This document shows, in pieces, positions 7,063 through 16,462 of a stretch of DNA of 64,000 nt. Origin of the DNA: Bacillota bacterium. Its GTDB lineage: Bacteria; Bacillota; UBA5301; Bu52. The DNA is taken from assembly GCA_014896355.1 (NCBI GenBank), contig JADBKO010000019.1, positions 1-64,000 on the forward strand. The letters are read 5' to 3'. Position numbers and translations under genes: made by a program. The notes under the pieces were generated by a model. The model did no database searches, was not told the DNA's origin, and worked only from the letters and a program-made list of their open reading frames with translations. The number at the start of each line of letters is the position of its first letter. The stretch's first letter is position 1.

Positions 7063-10000
7063 ACGGCGCCCTGGGACAGCCGGGCCTGGGGCTCCTTTCC
7101 TGCGGCATCCAGGATCCGGAAAACCGTCTCCAGCACAGCCAGCGCCTGCTGAGGTACAGGCGGGGCCTTCCGCGCCGCAGCCGGGGCTGTGGGCACTCCT
7201 GTCGTGGGCATTCCTGTGGTGGCACCGCGCCCGCGCCCCTTGGGCGGAAGAATGCGCAGAACGGGCGCTTCTCCTGCGTATACGGTGAGCTGCCCTTTGG
7301 AGCGGGAAATGGCCTCTGCCAGGGCCTGCGGGTGCAGCTGGACACCGGGATGGAAGCGGATGACCAGCGTCTCGCCTTCCTGGCCGACCTGGGCCACGCC
7401 CAGGCGCCTGCCGGCCAGTTTGGCCCGGGCCACGGTCAGCAGGTTGGCGGCCGCAGGCGGCAAGTCGCCGAAGCGGTCCAGCATCTCGTCCTCGATCTCG
7501 TCAATCTGCCCCGGCTCCTCGGCGGCGGCGATCTTCTTGTACATCTCCACCTTTTGCCGGCCGTCGCGGATGTATTCCTCCGGCAGATAGGCCTCCACGT
7601 TCAGATCCAGCGCCGGCGGCGGCAAGGTGGGTTTGCTCTCCCCGCGCAGGGCGGCCACCGCATCCCGCAACAGGCGGGTATAGAGCTCAAAGCCCACGGC
7701 GGCGATGAAGCCGTGTTGCTGTGGCCCCAGGATGTTGCCGGCACCCCGGATCTCCAGATCCCGCATGGCGACCTTGAAACCCGACCCCAGCTCCGTGAAC
7801 TCCTGGATGGCCTGCAATCTGCGCTCCGCCTCCTCCTGCAGGACCTTTTCCTTGCGGTAGGTGAAATAGGCGTACGCCACCCGGTTGGAGCGGCCCACGC
7901 GGCCGCGCAACTGGTAGAGCTGGGCCAGGCCCAGACGGTCGGCATCGTAGACCACCAGGGTATTCACGTTGGGGATATCCAGCCCGGACTCGATGATGGT
8001 GCTGCAGACCAGGATATCCAGCTCCCCCTGGTAGAAGCGCATCATCACCTCTTCCAGCTCATTTTCGTCCATCTGCCCGTGGGCCACGCCGACGCGGGCG
8101 CCGGGAACCAGCCGCTGCACTTCGCCTGCCATGCGGTCGATGTCGCGCACCTGGTTGTAGACGAAATACACCTGGCCGTGGCGCCCCAGCTCGCGCTGCA
8201 GGGCGGCCCGGATCACCTCCGGGTCGTACTCCAGCACGTAGGTGCGCACAGGGAAGCGGTCCTCCGGCGGGGTCTCGATGACACTCATGTCGCGCACCTG
8301 CACCAGGGACATGTGCAACGTCCGGGGGATGGGGGTGGCCGTCAGGGTCAACACGTCCACACTGGTGCGCAGCTCTTTCAGCCGCTCTTTCTGGGCCACG
8401 CCGAAACGCTGCTCCTCGTCGATGATCACCAGGCCCAGATTCTTGAACTGGACATCCTTCTGCAGCAGACGGTGGGTGCCGATGACGATATCCAACGAAC
8501 CGGTGGCCAGCTTTTCCTTGATCTCCGCCATCTCCCGGGCGGTCTGGAAGCGCGACAGCACTCCGACGGTGACGGGAAAGCCCTCCAGGCGCTCGCGGAA
8601 AGTGTTGTAGTGCTGCTGGGCCAGGAGGGTGGTGGGCACCAGCATGGCCACCTGCTTGCCGTCCATGACCGCTTTGAAGGCCGCCCGCAGCGCCACCTCC
8701 GTCTTGCCGTAGCCCACATCTCCGCACAGCAGCCGGTCCATGGGGCGGGGAGCTTCCATGTCGCGCTTGATCTCCTCCACGGCCCGCAGCTGGTCCGGGG
8801 TCTCCGGGTAGGGGAAGGATTCCTCGAATTCCCGCTGCCAAGGGGTATCCGGCCCGAAGGCGTGGCCCGGCAGATGTTCACGCTGGGCGTACAACTTGAG
8901 CAGCTTCTCCGCCATATCCTGCAGGGATTCCTTGACGCGGGCCTTGACCCGGCTCCATTCGCTGCCGCCCAGCTTGTGCAGGCGCGGCGGGATCCCCTCC
9001 ACGCCCACATACTTCTGCAGCAGATCGATCTGGTCGGTGGGCACGTAGAGGCGGTCGCCGCCGGCGTATTCCACCACCAGATAGTCGCGGTGGACCCCGT
9101 CGATTTCCAGGGTCTCGGTGCCCCGGTACTGGCCGATGCCGTGGTTCACGTGCACCACGTAGTCGCCCAGGTGCAGATCGTTAAAGCTGGCGATGCGGCC
9201 GGCTTTGTCCAGGGTCTTGTAAGCCCGGCGCCGGCGGCGTTCCCGGCCGTAGACCTCGTAATCGGTCAAGACCAGAAGCCCGGCTTCCGGTAGATCGAAG
9301 CCACTGCTCAAAGGCGCAGCCGCCAGCACCATGGCGCCGGCGTCCGGCAATCTGTCCAGGCCGCCTCCACCGCCAGTGGCCAGGGCAGCCTCCAGTCCGT
9401 GGTCCAGCAGGAGGCTTTGCATGCGGCGGCAGCGCTCGCGGTCCGAAAGGGCCAGCACAATGCGGGTATCCTGCCGGCGGCGCCGGGATAAATCGATGGC
9501 CAGCCGTTCCACACGGCCATGGTACAGATCCAGGGCTTTGCCGCCCAGATCCACCTGCCGCTGAGGAGGCCAGCCGGGCAGGCGTTTGGGCAGCAGGCTC
9601 AGGGAAAGGGCAGGATGGGCCCGCATGGCATCCAACAGCCGCTCCCAGGAGGCGAAGTTCTCCTGCCCTTCCGGCAAGACCTGGCCTTTTTCCAGCAGGC
9701 GGCTATACTCCTGGCCAATCTCCTGTGCCTGGCGCCGGGCGGCTTCCCGCAGCCGGGCGGCCTCGTCCAGGATCACCAGGGCCTGGGGAGCATAATCGAA
9801 CAGCGTGGCCAGGTCCTCGCCGGCGGTTTGTACAATCTGCGGCAGATACTGGGCGACGCCGGGAAAAGCGGCTCCTTCCGCCAGGAACCCCGTGTGCTCG
9901 CGGCCCTTCTCCAAAAGGCGCGCAGCCTCGCGGCCGTTGCCAGCCCGCCGCAGCCGCTCCGCCGCCTCCTGGAGCAGCCTCTCCACCACCGGCGCAGACT

Positions 10001-10835
10001 GCCGCAGTTCGCCCGGGGTGGCCACAAACTCTTGGGCCGGATAAACGGTGATCTCCGGCAGCCCGCCCAGGGAGCGCTGGGAATCCGGATCAAAATAGCT
10101 CAGGCGGTCGATTTCCTCATCGAAAAACTCCACCCGGGCCGGATAATCGTGCCAGGGAACGAAGACGTCGAAAATCTCCCCCTGCAGGCGAAACTGCCCG
10201 CGGGCTTCCACCAGGTCACTGCGCCGGTATCCCATGGCCACCAGCCGGTTGGCCAACTCTTCCCGGTCCACCGCCTGGCCCGGCGCCAGGCGCACCGCGT
10301 GGGCCGTAAAGCGCCGCGGCGCCGGCACCCGCCGCAGAAGTGCCTCCACCGGCGCCACCACCACCACGGCCTCACTGGCTGCCAGCCTGGCCAGCACCTC
10401 CAGGCGCTGGGAAGAGAGATCGATGCTCTCCACCATCTCCTCGTGGGGCCACAGCTCTGCAGGCGCAAAAAACAACACCTGCTGGCCGGGCAAAAACTGG
10501 GAGAGATCAGAGAACATCTGTTCGCCATCATAGGCATTCTCTGCCACCAGGATGCAGGAGCGGGGCGGGTGTTGTAACAAACAGGCTGCGGCCGCCACGG
10601 CGGCCTTGGCTGATCCGCCCACGCCTGTGACCAGCACATGCCCGAACGCACCGTCCGGCCGGATGGCACTCTGCAACTCCGGCCTCTGGGCCAGGAAGCG
10701 GGCCAACGGCCCCAGGGGCGGCGCCGGAGGGGGCGTCCCGGCCGGCGCCGTCACAGGCTGCGCACCGGGAACGGGAACCTTCGCCGACGGCGCCGCGGGC
10801 GCCGCGGGCGAAACGGGGGACTGTTTAACCGGCAT
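7056..10835 (-). CDS. mfd: Transcription-repair coupling factor Mfd
   Basis: A 1259-residue protein that removes stalled RNA polymerase from damaged DNA and recruits UvrA. It starts with a Pro/Ala-rich extension (about 45 residues) not usual in the family. Then come the UvrB-like N-terminal module, the RNA-polymerase-interaction domain near residues 550-610 (GDYVVHVNHGIGQY), the RecG-like translocase with Walker A GDVGYGKTEV near 705 and DEEQRFG near 807, the QLRGRVGRS motif VI and a C-terminal TRCF domain. It overlaps pth by 11 bases. Confidence 0.97.
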   Translation of the reverse strand: MPVKQSPVSPAAPAAPSAKVPVPGAQPVTAPAGTPPPAPPLGPLARFLAQRPELQSAIRPDGAFGHVLVTGVGGSAKAAVAAAACLLQHPPRSCILVAENAYDGEQMFSDLSQFLPGQQVLFFAPAELWPHEEMVESIDLSSQRLEVLARLAASEAVVVVAPVEALLRRVPAPRRFTAHAVRLAPGQAVDREELANRLVAMGYRRSDLVEARGQFRLQGEIFDVFVPWHDYPARVEFFDEEIDRLSYFDPDSQRSLGGLPEITVYPAQEFVATPGELRQSAPVVERLLQEAAERLRRAGNGREAARLLEKGREHTGFLAEGAAFPGVAQYLPQIVQTAGEDLATLFDYAPQALVILDEAARLREAARRQAQEIGQEYSRLLEKGQVLPEGQENFASWERLLDAMRAHPALSLSLLPKRLPGWPPQRQVDLGGKALDLYHGRVERLAIDLSRRRRQDTRIVLALSDRERCRRMQSLLLDHGLEAALATGGGGGLDRLPDAGAMVLAAAPLSSGFDLPEAGLLVLTDYEVYGRERRRRRAYKTLDKAGRIASFNDLHLGDYVVHVNHGIGQYRGTETLEIDGVHRDYLVVEYAGGDRLYVPTDQIDLLQKYVGVEGIPPRLHKLGGSEWSRVKARVKESLQDMAEKLLKLYAQREHLPGHAFGPDTPWQREFEESFPYPETPDQLRAVEEIKRDMEAPRPMDRLLCGDVGYGKTEVALRAAFKAVMDGKQVAMLVPTTLLAQQHYNTFRERLEGFPVTVGVLSRFQTAREMAEIKEKLATGSLDIVIGTHRLLQKDVQFKNLGLVIIDEEQRFGVAQKERLKELRTSVDVLTLTATPIPRTLHMSLVQVRDMSVIETPPEDRFPVRTYVLEYDPEVIRAALQRELGRHGQVYFVYNQVRDIDRMAGEVQRLVPGARVGVAHGQMDENELEEVMMRFYQGELDILVCSTIIESGLDIPNVNTLVVYDADRLGLAQLYQLRGRVGRSNRVAYAYFTYRKEKVLQEEAERRLQAIQEFTELGSGFKVAMRDLEIRGAGNILGPQQHGFIAAVGFELYTRLLRDAVAALRGESKPTLPPPALDLNVEAYLPEEYIRDGRQKVEMYKKIAAAEEPGQIDEIEDEMLDRFGDLPPAAANLLTVARAKLAGRRLGVAQVGQEGETLVIRFHPGVQLHPQALAEAISRSKGQLTVYAGEAPVLRILPPKGRGRGATTGMPTTGVPTAPAAARKAPPVPQQALAVLETVFRILDAAGKEPQARLSQGAVE

Positions 10836-11394
10836 TGTAACGGTTCATCGCCTCCGCCACACCTTCCGCCAGAATACACTCCACGGCGTCTGCGGCTCTT
10901 TCCCACACCGGGCGGAAGGCCAGGATCTCCTCGCGCGTCAGCGGCAGCAGCACGTACGCGCGGGCGTCCAGATGCGGTGCCGGGCGTCCGATCCCGATGC
11001 GGACCCGGGCGATCTCCTGGGTGCCTGCGGCCTGGATCACCGACAGCATGCCGCGATGTCCGCCGGCGCTGCCGCGCTGGCGCACCCGCAGCATCCCGGG
11101 GGGAAGGTCCAGGTCGTCGTAGACCACCACAAGCTCGGCAGCCCCCAAGCCGAGGCGCGCAAATAGGCATGCCACAGCCTCTCCGCTGGCATTCATATAC
11201 GTCTGAGGCTTTGCCAGCAGAACCTCTTTGTCTGCGACCTGGGCCTTGGCCAACAAGGCCGGGCACGGCGATTTTCTCCAGGACACCTGCCAGCGCCGCG
11301 CCAGGACATCCAGCGTCTGAAACCCCATGTTGTGGCGGGTCAACTCATACTGTGTGCCTGGGTTCCCCAGGCCCACCACCAGCATTTGGTTCAC
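10825..11394 (-). CDS. pth: Peptidyl-tRNA hydrolase
   Basis: This 189-residue enzyme cleaves peptidyl-tRNA released from stalled ribosomes. The N-terminus has VGLGNPGTQYELTRHNMGF with the catalytic His in TRHN, and VVYDDLDLPPG and GSAGGHRGM are the other family signatures. The GTG at 11394 is used, with an ATG three codons later as alternative; GAGAAGG overlaps the rplY end. Its stop overlaps the mfd start, so translation is probably coupled. Confidence 0.96.
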   Translation of the reverse strand: MNQMLVVGLGNPGTQYELTRHNMGFQTLDVLARRWQVSWRKSPCPALLAKAQVADKEVLLAKPQTYMNASGEAVACLFARLGLGAAELVVVYDDLDLPPGMLRVRQRGSAGGHRGMLSVIQAAGTQEIARVRIGIGRPAPHLDARAYVLLPLTREEILAFRPVWERAADAVECILAEGVAEAMNRYNAG

Positions 11395-11413
11395 GTTTTT
11401 TCAGGCGGCCTTC

Positions 11414-12160
11414 TCACGCTTTGGCAGCAGCCTTCTCTTCCTTGGCTCCTTCGGACTTGGCGCCCTCCGCGCCTTCCGCCGCGGCCTCACCCTCTGCCGC
11501 AGCCGGAGCAGCAGCTTCTTCCTCTTTCTGTTCAGCCGCTGTGACGCGGGCCGGGTTGATGACCGCCACCACCACATCTTCGGCAGGGGTCAGGATCTCC
11601 ACGCCTTCCGGAACCTGAAGGTCCCCCACAGTCAGAGATCCGCCCATTTTCAGCCCGGAGACATCCACCTCGATGGCGTCGGGAAGCTCCGTAGGCAAGC
11701 AGCGGACCTCCACCTGGTGAAGCCCGGCCTGGATCACACCGCCGTCCGCCTGCCGCCTGGATTCGCCCACTAACACCACAGGCACGTGGGCGGTCACCTT
11801 TCGGGTCAGATCCACGGCCTGAAAATCCACATGGAGCAGTTGCCTGCTGACCGGGTGCCGCTGCACTTCCTTAAGCAGCACAGGATAGGATGCGCCATCC
11901 ACCTTGAGGCTGATCAGATGGGCCCCGTGGGCACGGCGCAGAATCGCCTGCATGTCCCGGATCCCGACGGCGACAGGCTGAGCCGGGTGGTCCTTGCCGT
12001 ATACCACCGCCGGCAAAAGGCCCCGGCGGCGCAGCTGATTGGCCGTCCCCTTGCCGGTACTCCGGCGGGTCTGGGCTGACAGATCGAGCATTGCCTGGCT
12101 CATGTTTGTGCGGCGAGCGCGCCCCGGGCATGACAAAACAAGCCGGGATTCGCCCTGCAC
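11414..12160 (-). CDS. rplY: 50S ribosomal protein L25, general stress (CTC) form
   Basis: An approximately 248-residue two-domain L25. The 5S-rRNA-binding N-domain (GKGTANQLRRRGLLPAVVYG) is followed by the TL5-type C-domain to about residue 200, then an Ala/Glu-rich low-complexity tail of about 45 residues. GTG at 12160 is chosen because AAAGGAGG lies just upstream. The homologous core starts later, at an ATG at 12103 without a clear ribosome site, so a 19-residue leader is predicted. It pairs with pth as in other Firmicutes. Confidence 0.9.
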   Translation of the reverse strand: MQGESRLVLSCPGRARRTNMSQAMLDLSAQTRRSTGKGTANQLRRRGLLPAVVYGKDHPAQPVAVGIRDMQAILRRAHGAHLISLKVDGASYPVLLKEVQRHPVSRQLLHVDFQAVDLTRKVTAHVPVVLVGESRRQADGGVIQAGLHQVEVRCLPTELPDAIEVDVSGLKMGGSLTVGDLQVPEGVEILTPAEDVVVAVINPARVTAAEQKEEEAAAPAAAEGEAAAEGAEGAKSEGAKEEKAAAKA

Positions 12161-12189
12161 CGCCACCTCCTTTGAGTATGTCGCGGAAA

Positions 12190-12195
12190 ATTATA
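12190..12195 (-). promoter_or_regulatory. Candidate -10 box of rplY-pth-mfd
   Basis: A perfect TATAAT on the minus strand lies about 30 bases before the rplY start. The matching -35 is poor, so this is only a candidate promoter. Confidence 0.4.
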
Positions 12196-12277
12196 TCATG
12201 ACCGGAGCGGCCTGGGAAGCGTCCCGGCGGAGGCGCCGGGGCGCCGCCGGGCCTCATGCCGGATGCCGGGCACGGCT

Positions 12278-13846
12278 CTACTCTTCACCGGGCTTTTGGG
12301 ACCCCACCGCACCGCGCTGTCCAGCCTGCTCCTCCTCCAGGCGGTGCTTCTCCCTGCGGCGGGCGGCCCACCCCTCGATGTTGCGCTGGCGGGCCCGGGC
12401 CACAGCCAGGCTGTCTGCCGGCACATCCGTGGTGATTGTGGAGCCTGTGGCCGTGTATGCCCCGGCCTCGACCCGGACGGGGGCCACCAGGTTGTTGTTG
12501 GCACCGATGAAGGCCCCATCGCCGATGAAGGTCCGGTGCTTGCGGAACCCGTCGTAGTTGCAGGTGATGCTGCCGGCACCGATGTTGACCCCGGCGCCCA
12601 TGTCCGTGTCCCCGATATAGGTCAGGTGCGGCACCTTGCTGCCGGCGCCGATATGGGAATTCTTGATTTCCACAAAATCGCCGATCTTGGCCCGATCCTC
12701 CACCACCGTGCCCGGCCGCAGATAGGCGAAGGGGCCGATATGGACTGCGTTGCCGATGCGGGCCTCCTCGGCCACGGTGAAACGCACGTGCACCTGATCG
12801 CCCACGGTGACGTTGGTGAAATGGACGGACGGCCCGACCTGGCATTCTGCGCCGATGCGCGTCTGCCCACACAGGTACGTATTGGGCCAGAGGACGGTGT
12901 CCGGGCCCACCTCCACGCCGGGCTCCACATAGGTGCTGGCGGGATCCACCACAGTCACGCCGGCGGCCATGAGGCGCCGGGCTTCCCGGCGGTAAAGGAG
13001 AGCGGCGGCGGCGGCCAGGTCCGCGCGGGAATTGACGCCGGTGACCCGCCAGGGTTCGTCCACCGGAAGGACCGCCACGGTTTTCCCCTGGGCCAAGAGC
13101 AGGGGCAGGACGTCGGGAAGGTAATATTCCGCCTGGGCGTTTTCCGCCTTCACCTGCGGAAGAACGGCGCGTAGATCAGCGCTGCGGAAGCAGTAAATGC
13201 CCGCGTTGATTTCGCGCACCCGTTTTTCCTGCGGCGTGGCATCGCGCTCCTCCACGATGCGCTCCAGATCCCCTGCCGGGCCTTTGCGCAAAACCCGTCC
13301 GTAGCCGGTGGGGTCCTCCAGCACGGCGGTCAACAAGACAGCAGCCGCCTGCCTACGCTCCTGCAGATCCACCAGGGCCCGCAGGGTCTCCCCGTCCAGC
13401 AGGGGCGTATCCCCGTAGAGCACCACCAGGCGGGGGCTCAAGGCCGGCCCAGAGCCTGCCTGCGCAGCCTCCATCTGCTGCAAAGCCTGCCAAGCCGCCT
13501 GGGCTGTGCCCCGGCCCCGGGCGAAGTCCTGCTCCACCCAGCGTAGACGATTGTCGCCCAGGCTCTCCAGCCATTGAATCACCCGCTCCTTCTCATGGCC
13601 CACCACCACCGTGGCCCGGCGGGCGCCGGCCTGCCACACAGCCTGCAACACGTGCCAGAGCAGGGGCCTGCCCGCCAGGGGATGCAGCACCTTCGGCACC
13701 GCCGACTTCATGCGGGTTCCCTCGCCGGCAGCAAGGATCAAGGCCTCCCAGCCTGGCCCCCCCGGGACCTCGCCGGCGGAGTTGGGCGTGCATGGCGGCA
13801 CGCTTGCCGGAAAACCCGTGGAATGGTTCTCTTCCCTGCCGTTCAT
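12278..13846 (-). CDS. glmU: Bifunctional UDP-GlcNAc pyrophosphorylase / GlcN-1-P acetyltransferase
   Basis: This 522-residue enzyme makes UDP-GlcNAc for peptidoglycan. A roughly 33-residue Pro-rich N-terminal extension precedes the uridyltransferase motif LAAGEGTRMKSAVPKVLHPL. The pyrophosphorylase domain runs to about residue 265. A left-handed beta-helix acetyltransferase domain follows (hexapeptide repeats, AHIGPFAYLRPGT-like), with GNNNLVAPV-type loops and a charged tail of about 40 residues. ATG at 13846 has AAGGAGG upstream, overlapping the previous stop. Confidence 0.96.
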   Translation of the reverse strand: MNGREENHSTGFPASVPPCTPNSAGEVPGGPGWEALILAAGEGTRMKSAVPKVLHPLAGRPLLWHVLQAVWQAGARRATVVVGHEKERVIQWLESLGDNRLRWVEQDFARGRGTAQAAWQALQQMEAAQAGSGPALSPRLVVLYGDTPLLDGETLRALVDLQERRQAAAVLLTAVLEDPTGYGRVLRKGPAGDLERIVEERDATPQEKRVREINAGIYCFRSADLRAVLPQVKAENAQAEYYLPDVLPLLLAQGKTVAVLPVDEPWRVTGVNSRADLAAAAALLYRREARRLMAAGVTVVDPASTYVEPGVEVGPDTVLWPNTYLCGQTRIGAECQVGPSVHFTNVTVGDQVHVRFTVAEEARIGNAVHIGPFAYLRPGTVVEDRAKIGDFVEIKNSHIGAGSKVPHLTYIGDTDMGAGVNIGAGSITCNYDGFRKHRTFIGDGAFIGANNNLVAPVRVEAGAYTATGSTITTDVPADSLAVARARQRNIEGWAARRREKHRLEEEQAGQRGAVGSQKPGEE

Positions 13847-13861
13847 GTCGGGTTGTCCTCC

Positions 13862-15556
13862 TTACGAGTCGCGGTCCGCTACCCGGAGAGTGCGCAGCCG
13901 GTTGATGGCGGCGGCCAGTTCCAGGCGGCGCGGCCGGGCGTAATCGCCCCGAATGAAGGGGCCGGAGGCCTCCAGGCCCTGCCGGTCCCATTCCTCCTCC
14001 ACCCGGTCCAGGATGCGGCCCAGCGGAGTGCGCCCGTCGGCGTAGCGCCGGACCAAATAGTATAGGCTGTCTGCCAGGCAACGGGTCTGGGACGGATGAA
14101 CAATCTGCTCCACGGCGCCCAGATCCAGGGTCGTGGAGCCAAAGACGATCTGCCGCTGCCCGCGGGTACTGATCTTCACCGGGCGGCTACCGCGGTGGGG
14201 ATCAAAGCTTTCCGGCAGCGGACAACGACTGCGGGGCCGGACAGGCAGCGGGCAGCCTTCGCTTTGCCGCCCGGTGGGGAACCTGGCAGCCACCTGCCGC
14301 GCCTGCTGGGTGGCATCCACGGGCCTGTAGGTGTCCATCATCAACACCGTATCGGCCACATCCAGATAGTCGCCGGATCCCCCCAGCACCAGCACGGTGG
14401 AGACCCCTTCCTGGGCCAGCCGGCGCACCTGGTCGATGAACGGGGTGATGGGCTCATGCTCTTTGGCCACCAGGCTTTGCATGCGCCGGTCGCGGATGAG
14501 AAAATTGGTGGCCGAGGTGTCCTCGTCCAACAAGAGGGCTGTGGCCCCGGCTTCCAGGGCTTCCATGATGCTGGCCGCCTGGGAGGTGGAGCCGCTGGCG
14601 TTGGCTGTGGAAAACCGGCGGGTGTCGGCGCCGAAGGGCAGATTGGCGATGAAAGGGCTGATATCTACACCGCAGATGGAACGGCCGTCCTCCGCCCGGA
14701 CTTTGACGGCTCCGGCGTCTGTGACGACCCGCTCCCGGCCGTCGCCGGGTACATGATTGTACACCCCGCTCTCCACAGCGGCCAAAAGGGTGGATTTGCC
14801 GTGATATCCACCGCCTACGATGAGCGTGACGCCTCTGGGAATCCCCAGACCCCGGCAGCGCCCGCTGTAGGGCAGTTCCACCTCCACCGCCAGGGAGGGG
14901 GGAACCTGCAGGGGGACCGCCTGGCCGGCAGGCAGGGGCCGGTCATCCACCCCGCTACGCCGGGGAAGGATGCTGCCCTCTGCCAGAAACGCCACCAGGC
15001 CCAGTTCTGGCAGCCGGCGGCGCAGAATGGCCGCCTCCTCCACGGTCTCCACGTGCCGCCGGACGGCGCGGGAGTCCAGGCTGGCAAAGCACAGCGCCCT
15101 CTCCGCCAGAGCCGGCAGCGCCTGCAGCAGCAAGGCCTCTGCCTGGCGCCCCAAAACCGTGCGGCCCCGGGCCGGCAGATCCGCCCAGAGGCGGGCCTCC
15201 ACAAACTGGTCCGTGATGGCGACGGCAGTTTGTTCCAGCACTTCCTGGCCTGGCCGGTCTACGGACAGGCCTTCCCCCGCCAGGCTGGCCAACTGCCTGA
15301 GGACAAAATCTTCCAGGGCCACGCGGCGGTCGCGGTTGTTATACAGGTTCCTGGGAAAGCCGGCATAGGTCTGGGGCACCCGCAGCCGTATGCGGGAAGG
15401 TGGGGCATAGGGATCCGGCTGGACGTGGTCCACGAAAAGCTGGTATGCCAGCCCCCCCAGCCGCCCTTCGTAGGCCCCCTCGATCTGCTTATACGCCCCG
15501 TAACTCCGGCCGTCTGCGCTGCGCAGGGCCCGGGACAGGGCGTCCACTCCCTGCAT
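13862..15556 (-). CDS. Predicted ABC-class ATPase (PF09818 family)
   Basis: A roughly 564-residue soluble P-loop ATPase of the ABC_ATPase/MRB1590 family. The N-terminal half holds SYGAYKQIEGAYEG and RLRVPQTYAGFP. Walker A is VGGGYHGKSTLL. Walker B lies in ATALLLDEDTSATNFLIRDR, with a following His/Gln-containing loop. Unlike transport ATPases it has no membrane partner nearby. A eukaryotic member works in RNA editing; bacterial function is open. Start MQGVDALSRAL at 15556 is preferred; a GTG at 15580 is possible. Its stop abuts the glmU ribosome site, so the two are likely co-expressed. Confidence 0.85.
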   Translation of the reverse strand: MQGVDALSRALRSADGRSYGAYKQIEGAYEGRLGGLAYQLFVDHVQPDPYAPPSRIRLRVPQTYAGFPRNLYNNRDRRVALEDFVLRQLASLAGEGLSVDRPGQEVLEQTAVAITDQFVEARLWADLPARGRTVLGRQAEALLLQALPALAERALCFASLDSRAVRRHVETVEEAAILRRRLPELGLVAFLAEGSILPRRSGVDDRPLPAGQAVPLQVPPSLAVEVELPYSGRCRGLGIPRGVTLIVGGGYHGKSTLLAAVESGVYNHVPGDGRERVVTDAGAVKVRAEDGRSICGVDISPFIANLPFGADTRRFSTANASGSTSQAASIMEALEAGATALLLDEDTSATNFLIRDRRMQSLVAKEHEPITPFIDQVRRLAQEGVSTVLVLGGSGDYLDVADTVLMMDTYRPVDATQQARQVAARFPTGRQSEGCPLPVRPRSRCPLPESFDPHRGSRPVKISTRGQRQIVFGSTTLDLGAVEQIVHPSQTRCLADSLYYLVRRYADGRTPLGRILDRVEEEWDRQGLEASGPFIRGDYARPRRLELAAAINRLRTLRVADRDS

Positions 15557-15581
15557 GGGCACCACCCGATGGACACACAAT

Positions 15582-15617
15582 CGGCTTCATCCCCGCCGCG
15601 CGGCAGGGATGAAGCCG
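15582..15617. repeat. Perfect 12-bp inverted repeat
   Basis: CGGCTTCATCCC at 15582-15593 and its exact complement at 15606-15617 form a strong stem with a GC-rich loop. It lies between the TlpA-like gene and the ATPase. No T run follows on either strand, so it is either an attenuator or RNA-stability hairpin, or a Rho-type terminator. Confidence 0.6.
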
Positions 15618-15683
15618 TCCTCACAGCATTCTGTCCATCTATTCGCTGCCAGCCTGCCCGCTCCTGCAGCCGGCAGGCCGGAA

Positions 15684-16274
15684 TCACATGGCGTTCTTCA
15701 AATTCGCCAGCATCGTGGCCTGATCCATGGCTCCCACGGCCATGGCCCGGATGATGCCTTTGCGGTCGATAAAGAAGCTGGTAGGGATGAACCGTACCAG
15801 GTATTTTTGCGCCACAGAGCCTGTTTTATCCAGGACCACCGGGAAAGTATAGCCGTGGGCGGCGAGGAATTTCGCCACCGACTGGGGGCTGGTTTCAGAG
15901 GTGGTGAGGTTCACCCCCAGGATCACCACATCCTTCCCATAGCGCCGGTGCAGGGCTTCGATGTCCGGCATCTCCGCCTGGCACGGCGGGCACCAGGTGG
16001 CCCAGAAGTTCAGGAAAACAGGCTTCCCGCGTAAACTGGACAGGCGCCAGGATTTCCCCTTCCAGTCCGTCAGGGTGAAATCCGGAGCCGTATAGCCGAC
16101 CTGGGGCCGCTCCTCCGCCTGGACCAGGCTCCGCTGCCAGCCGTACGCCGCCACCGCAGCCACCGCCACGGCCAAAACCGCCAACCACAGCCACTGCCGG
16201 CCGGTCCAAGGCCCCTTGCGGCGCTTTACGGAACCCCGGGCAGGGCTGCTCCCATGTCCTTTTGTATCCAGCAT
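15684..16274 (-). CDS. TlpA-like membrane-anchored thioredoxin
   Basis: A 196-residue thiol oxidoreductase facing outside. A basic N-terminus is followed by one signal-anchor helix (about 27-45), then a TlpA/ResA-type thioredoxin fold with APDFTLTDWKGK and active site WATWCPPC. The cis-Pro loop is FIPTSFFID. ATG at 16274 is chosen because GGAGGG lies 6 bases upstream. It follows ccdA on the same strand, which would supply its reducing electrons. Likely role: reduction of apocytochrome or other extracytoplasmic thiols. Confidence 0.92.
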   Translation of the reverse strand: MLDTKGHGSSPARGSVKRRKGPWTGRQWLWLAVLAVAVAAVAAYGWQRSLVQAEERPQVGYTAPDFTLTDWKGKSWRLSSLRGKPVFLNFWATWCPPCQAEMPDIEALHRRYGKDVVILGVNLTTSETSPQSVAKFLAAHGYTFPVVLDKTGSVAQKYLVRFIPTSFFIDRKGIIRAMAVGAMDQATMLANLKNAM

Positions 16275-16462
16275 TCGATCCCTCCTGCTCTTCAACGTTC
16301 TGTCTATCGCTCCATCATCGCTCCGCGTGACCGGTTCGCCCAAGGGCCCACCCTGACCCTTCCGCTGTCTCGCCGCACCCCTCCGCTATCTTGCCTCACA
16401 AAGTAGGTTTTGTCCCGCACCGCGCCTTACCTCCTGTGACCTGCTGCCATTTGCGGCCGGCC

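Noticed and set aside
6429-9293. Very long open frame on the plus strand opposite mfd and spoVT
   Set aside because: It is the antisense shadow of mfd in GC-rich DNA. Its protein is His/Gln/Leu-rich without any domain, while mfd on the other strand is unmistakable.
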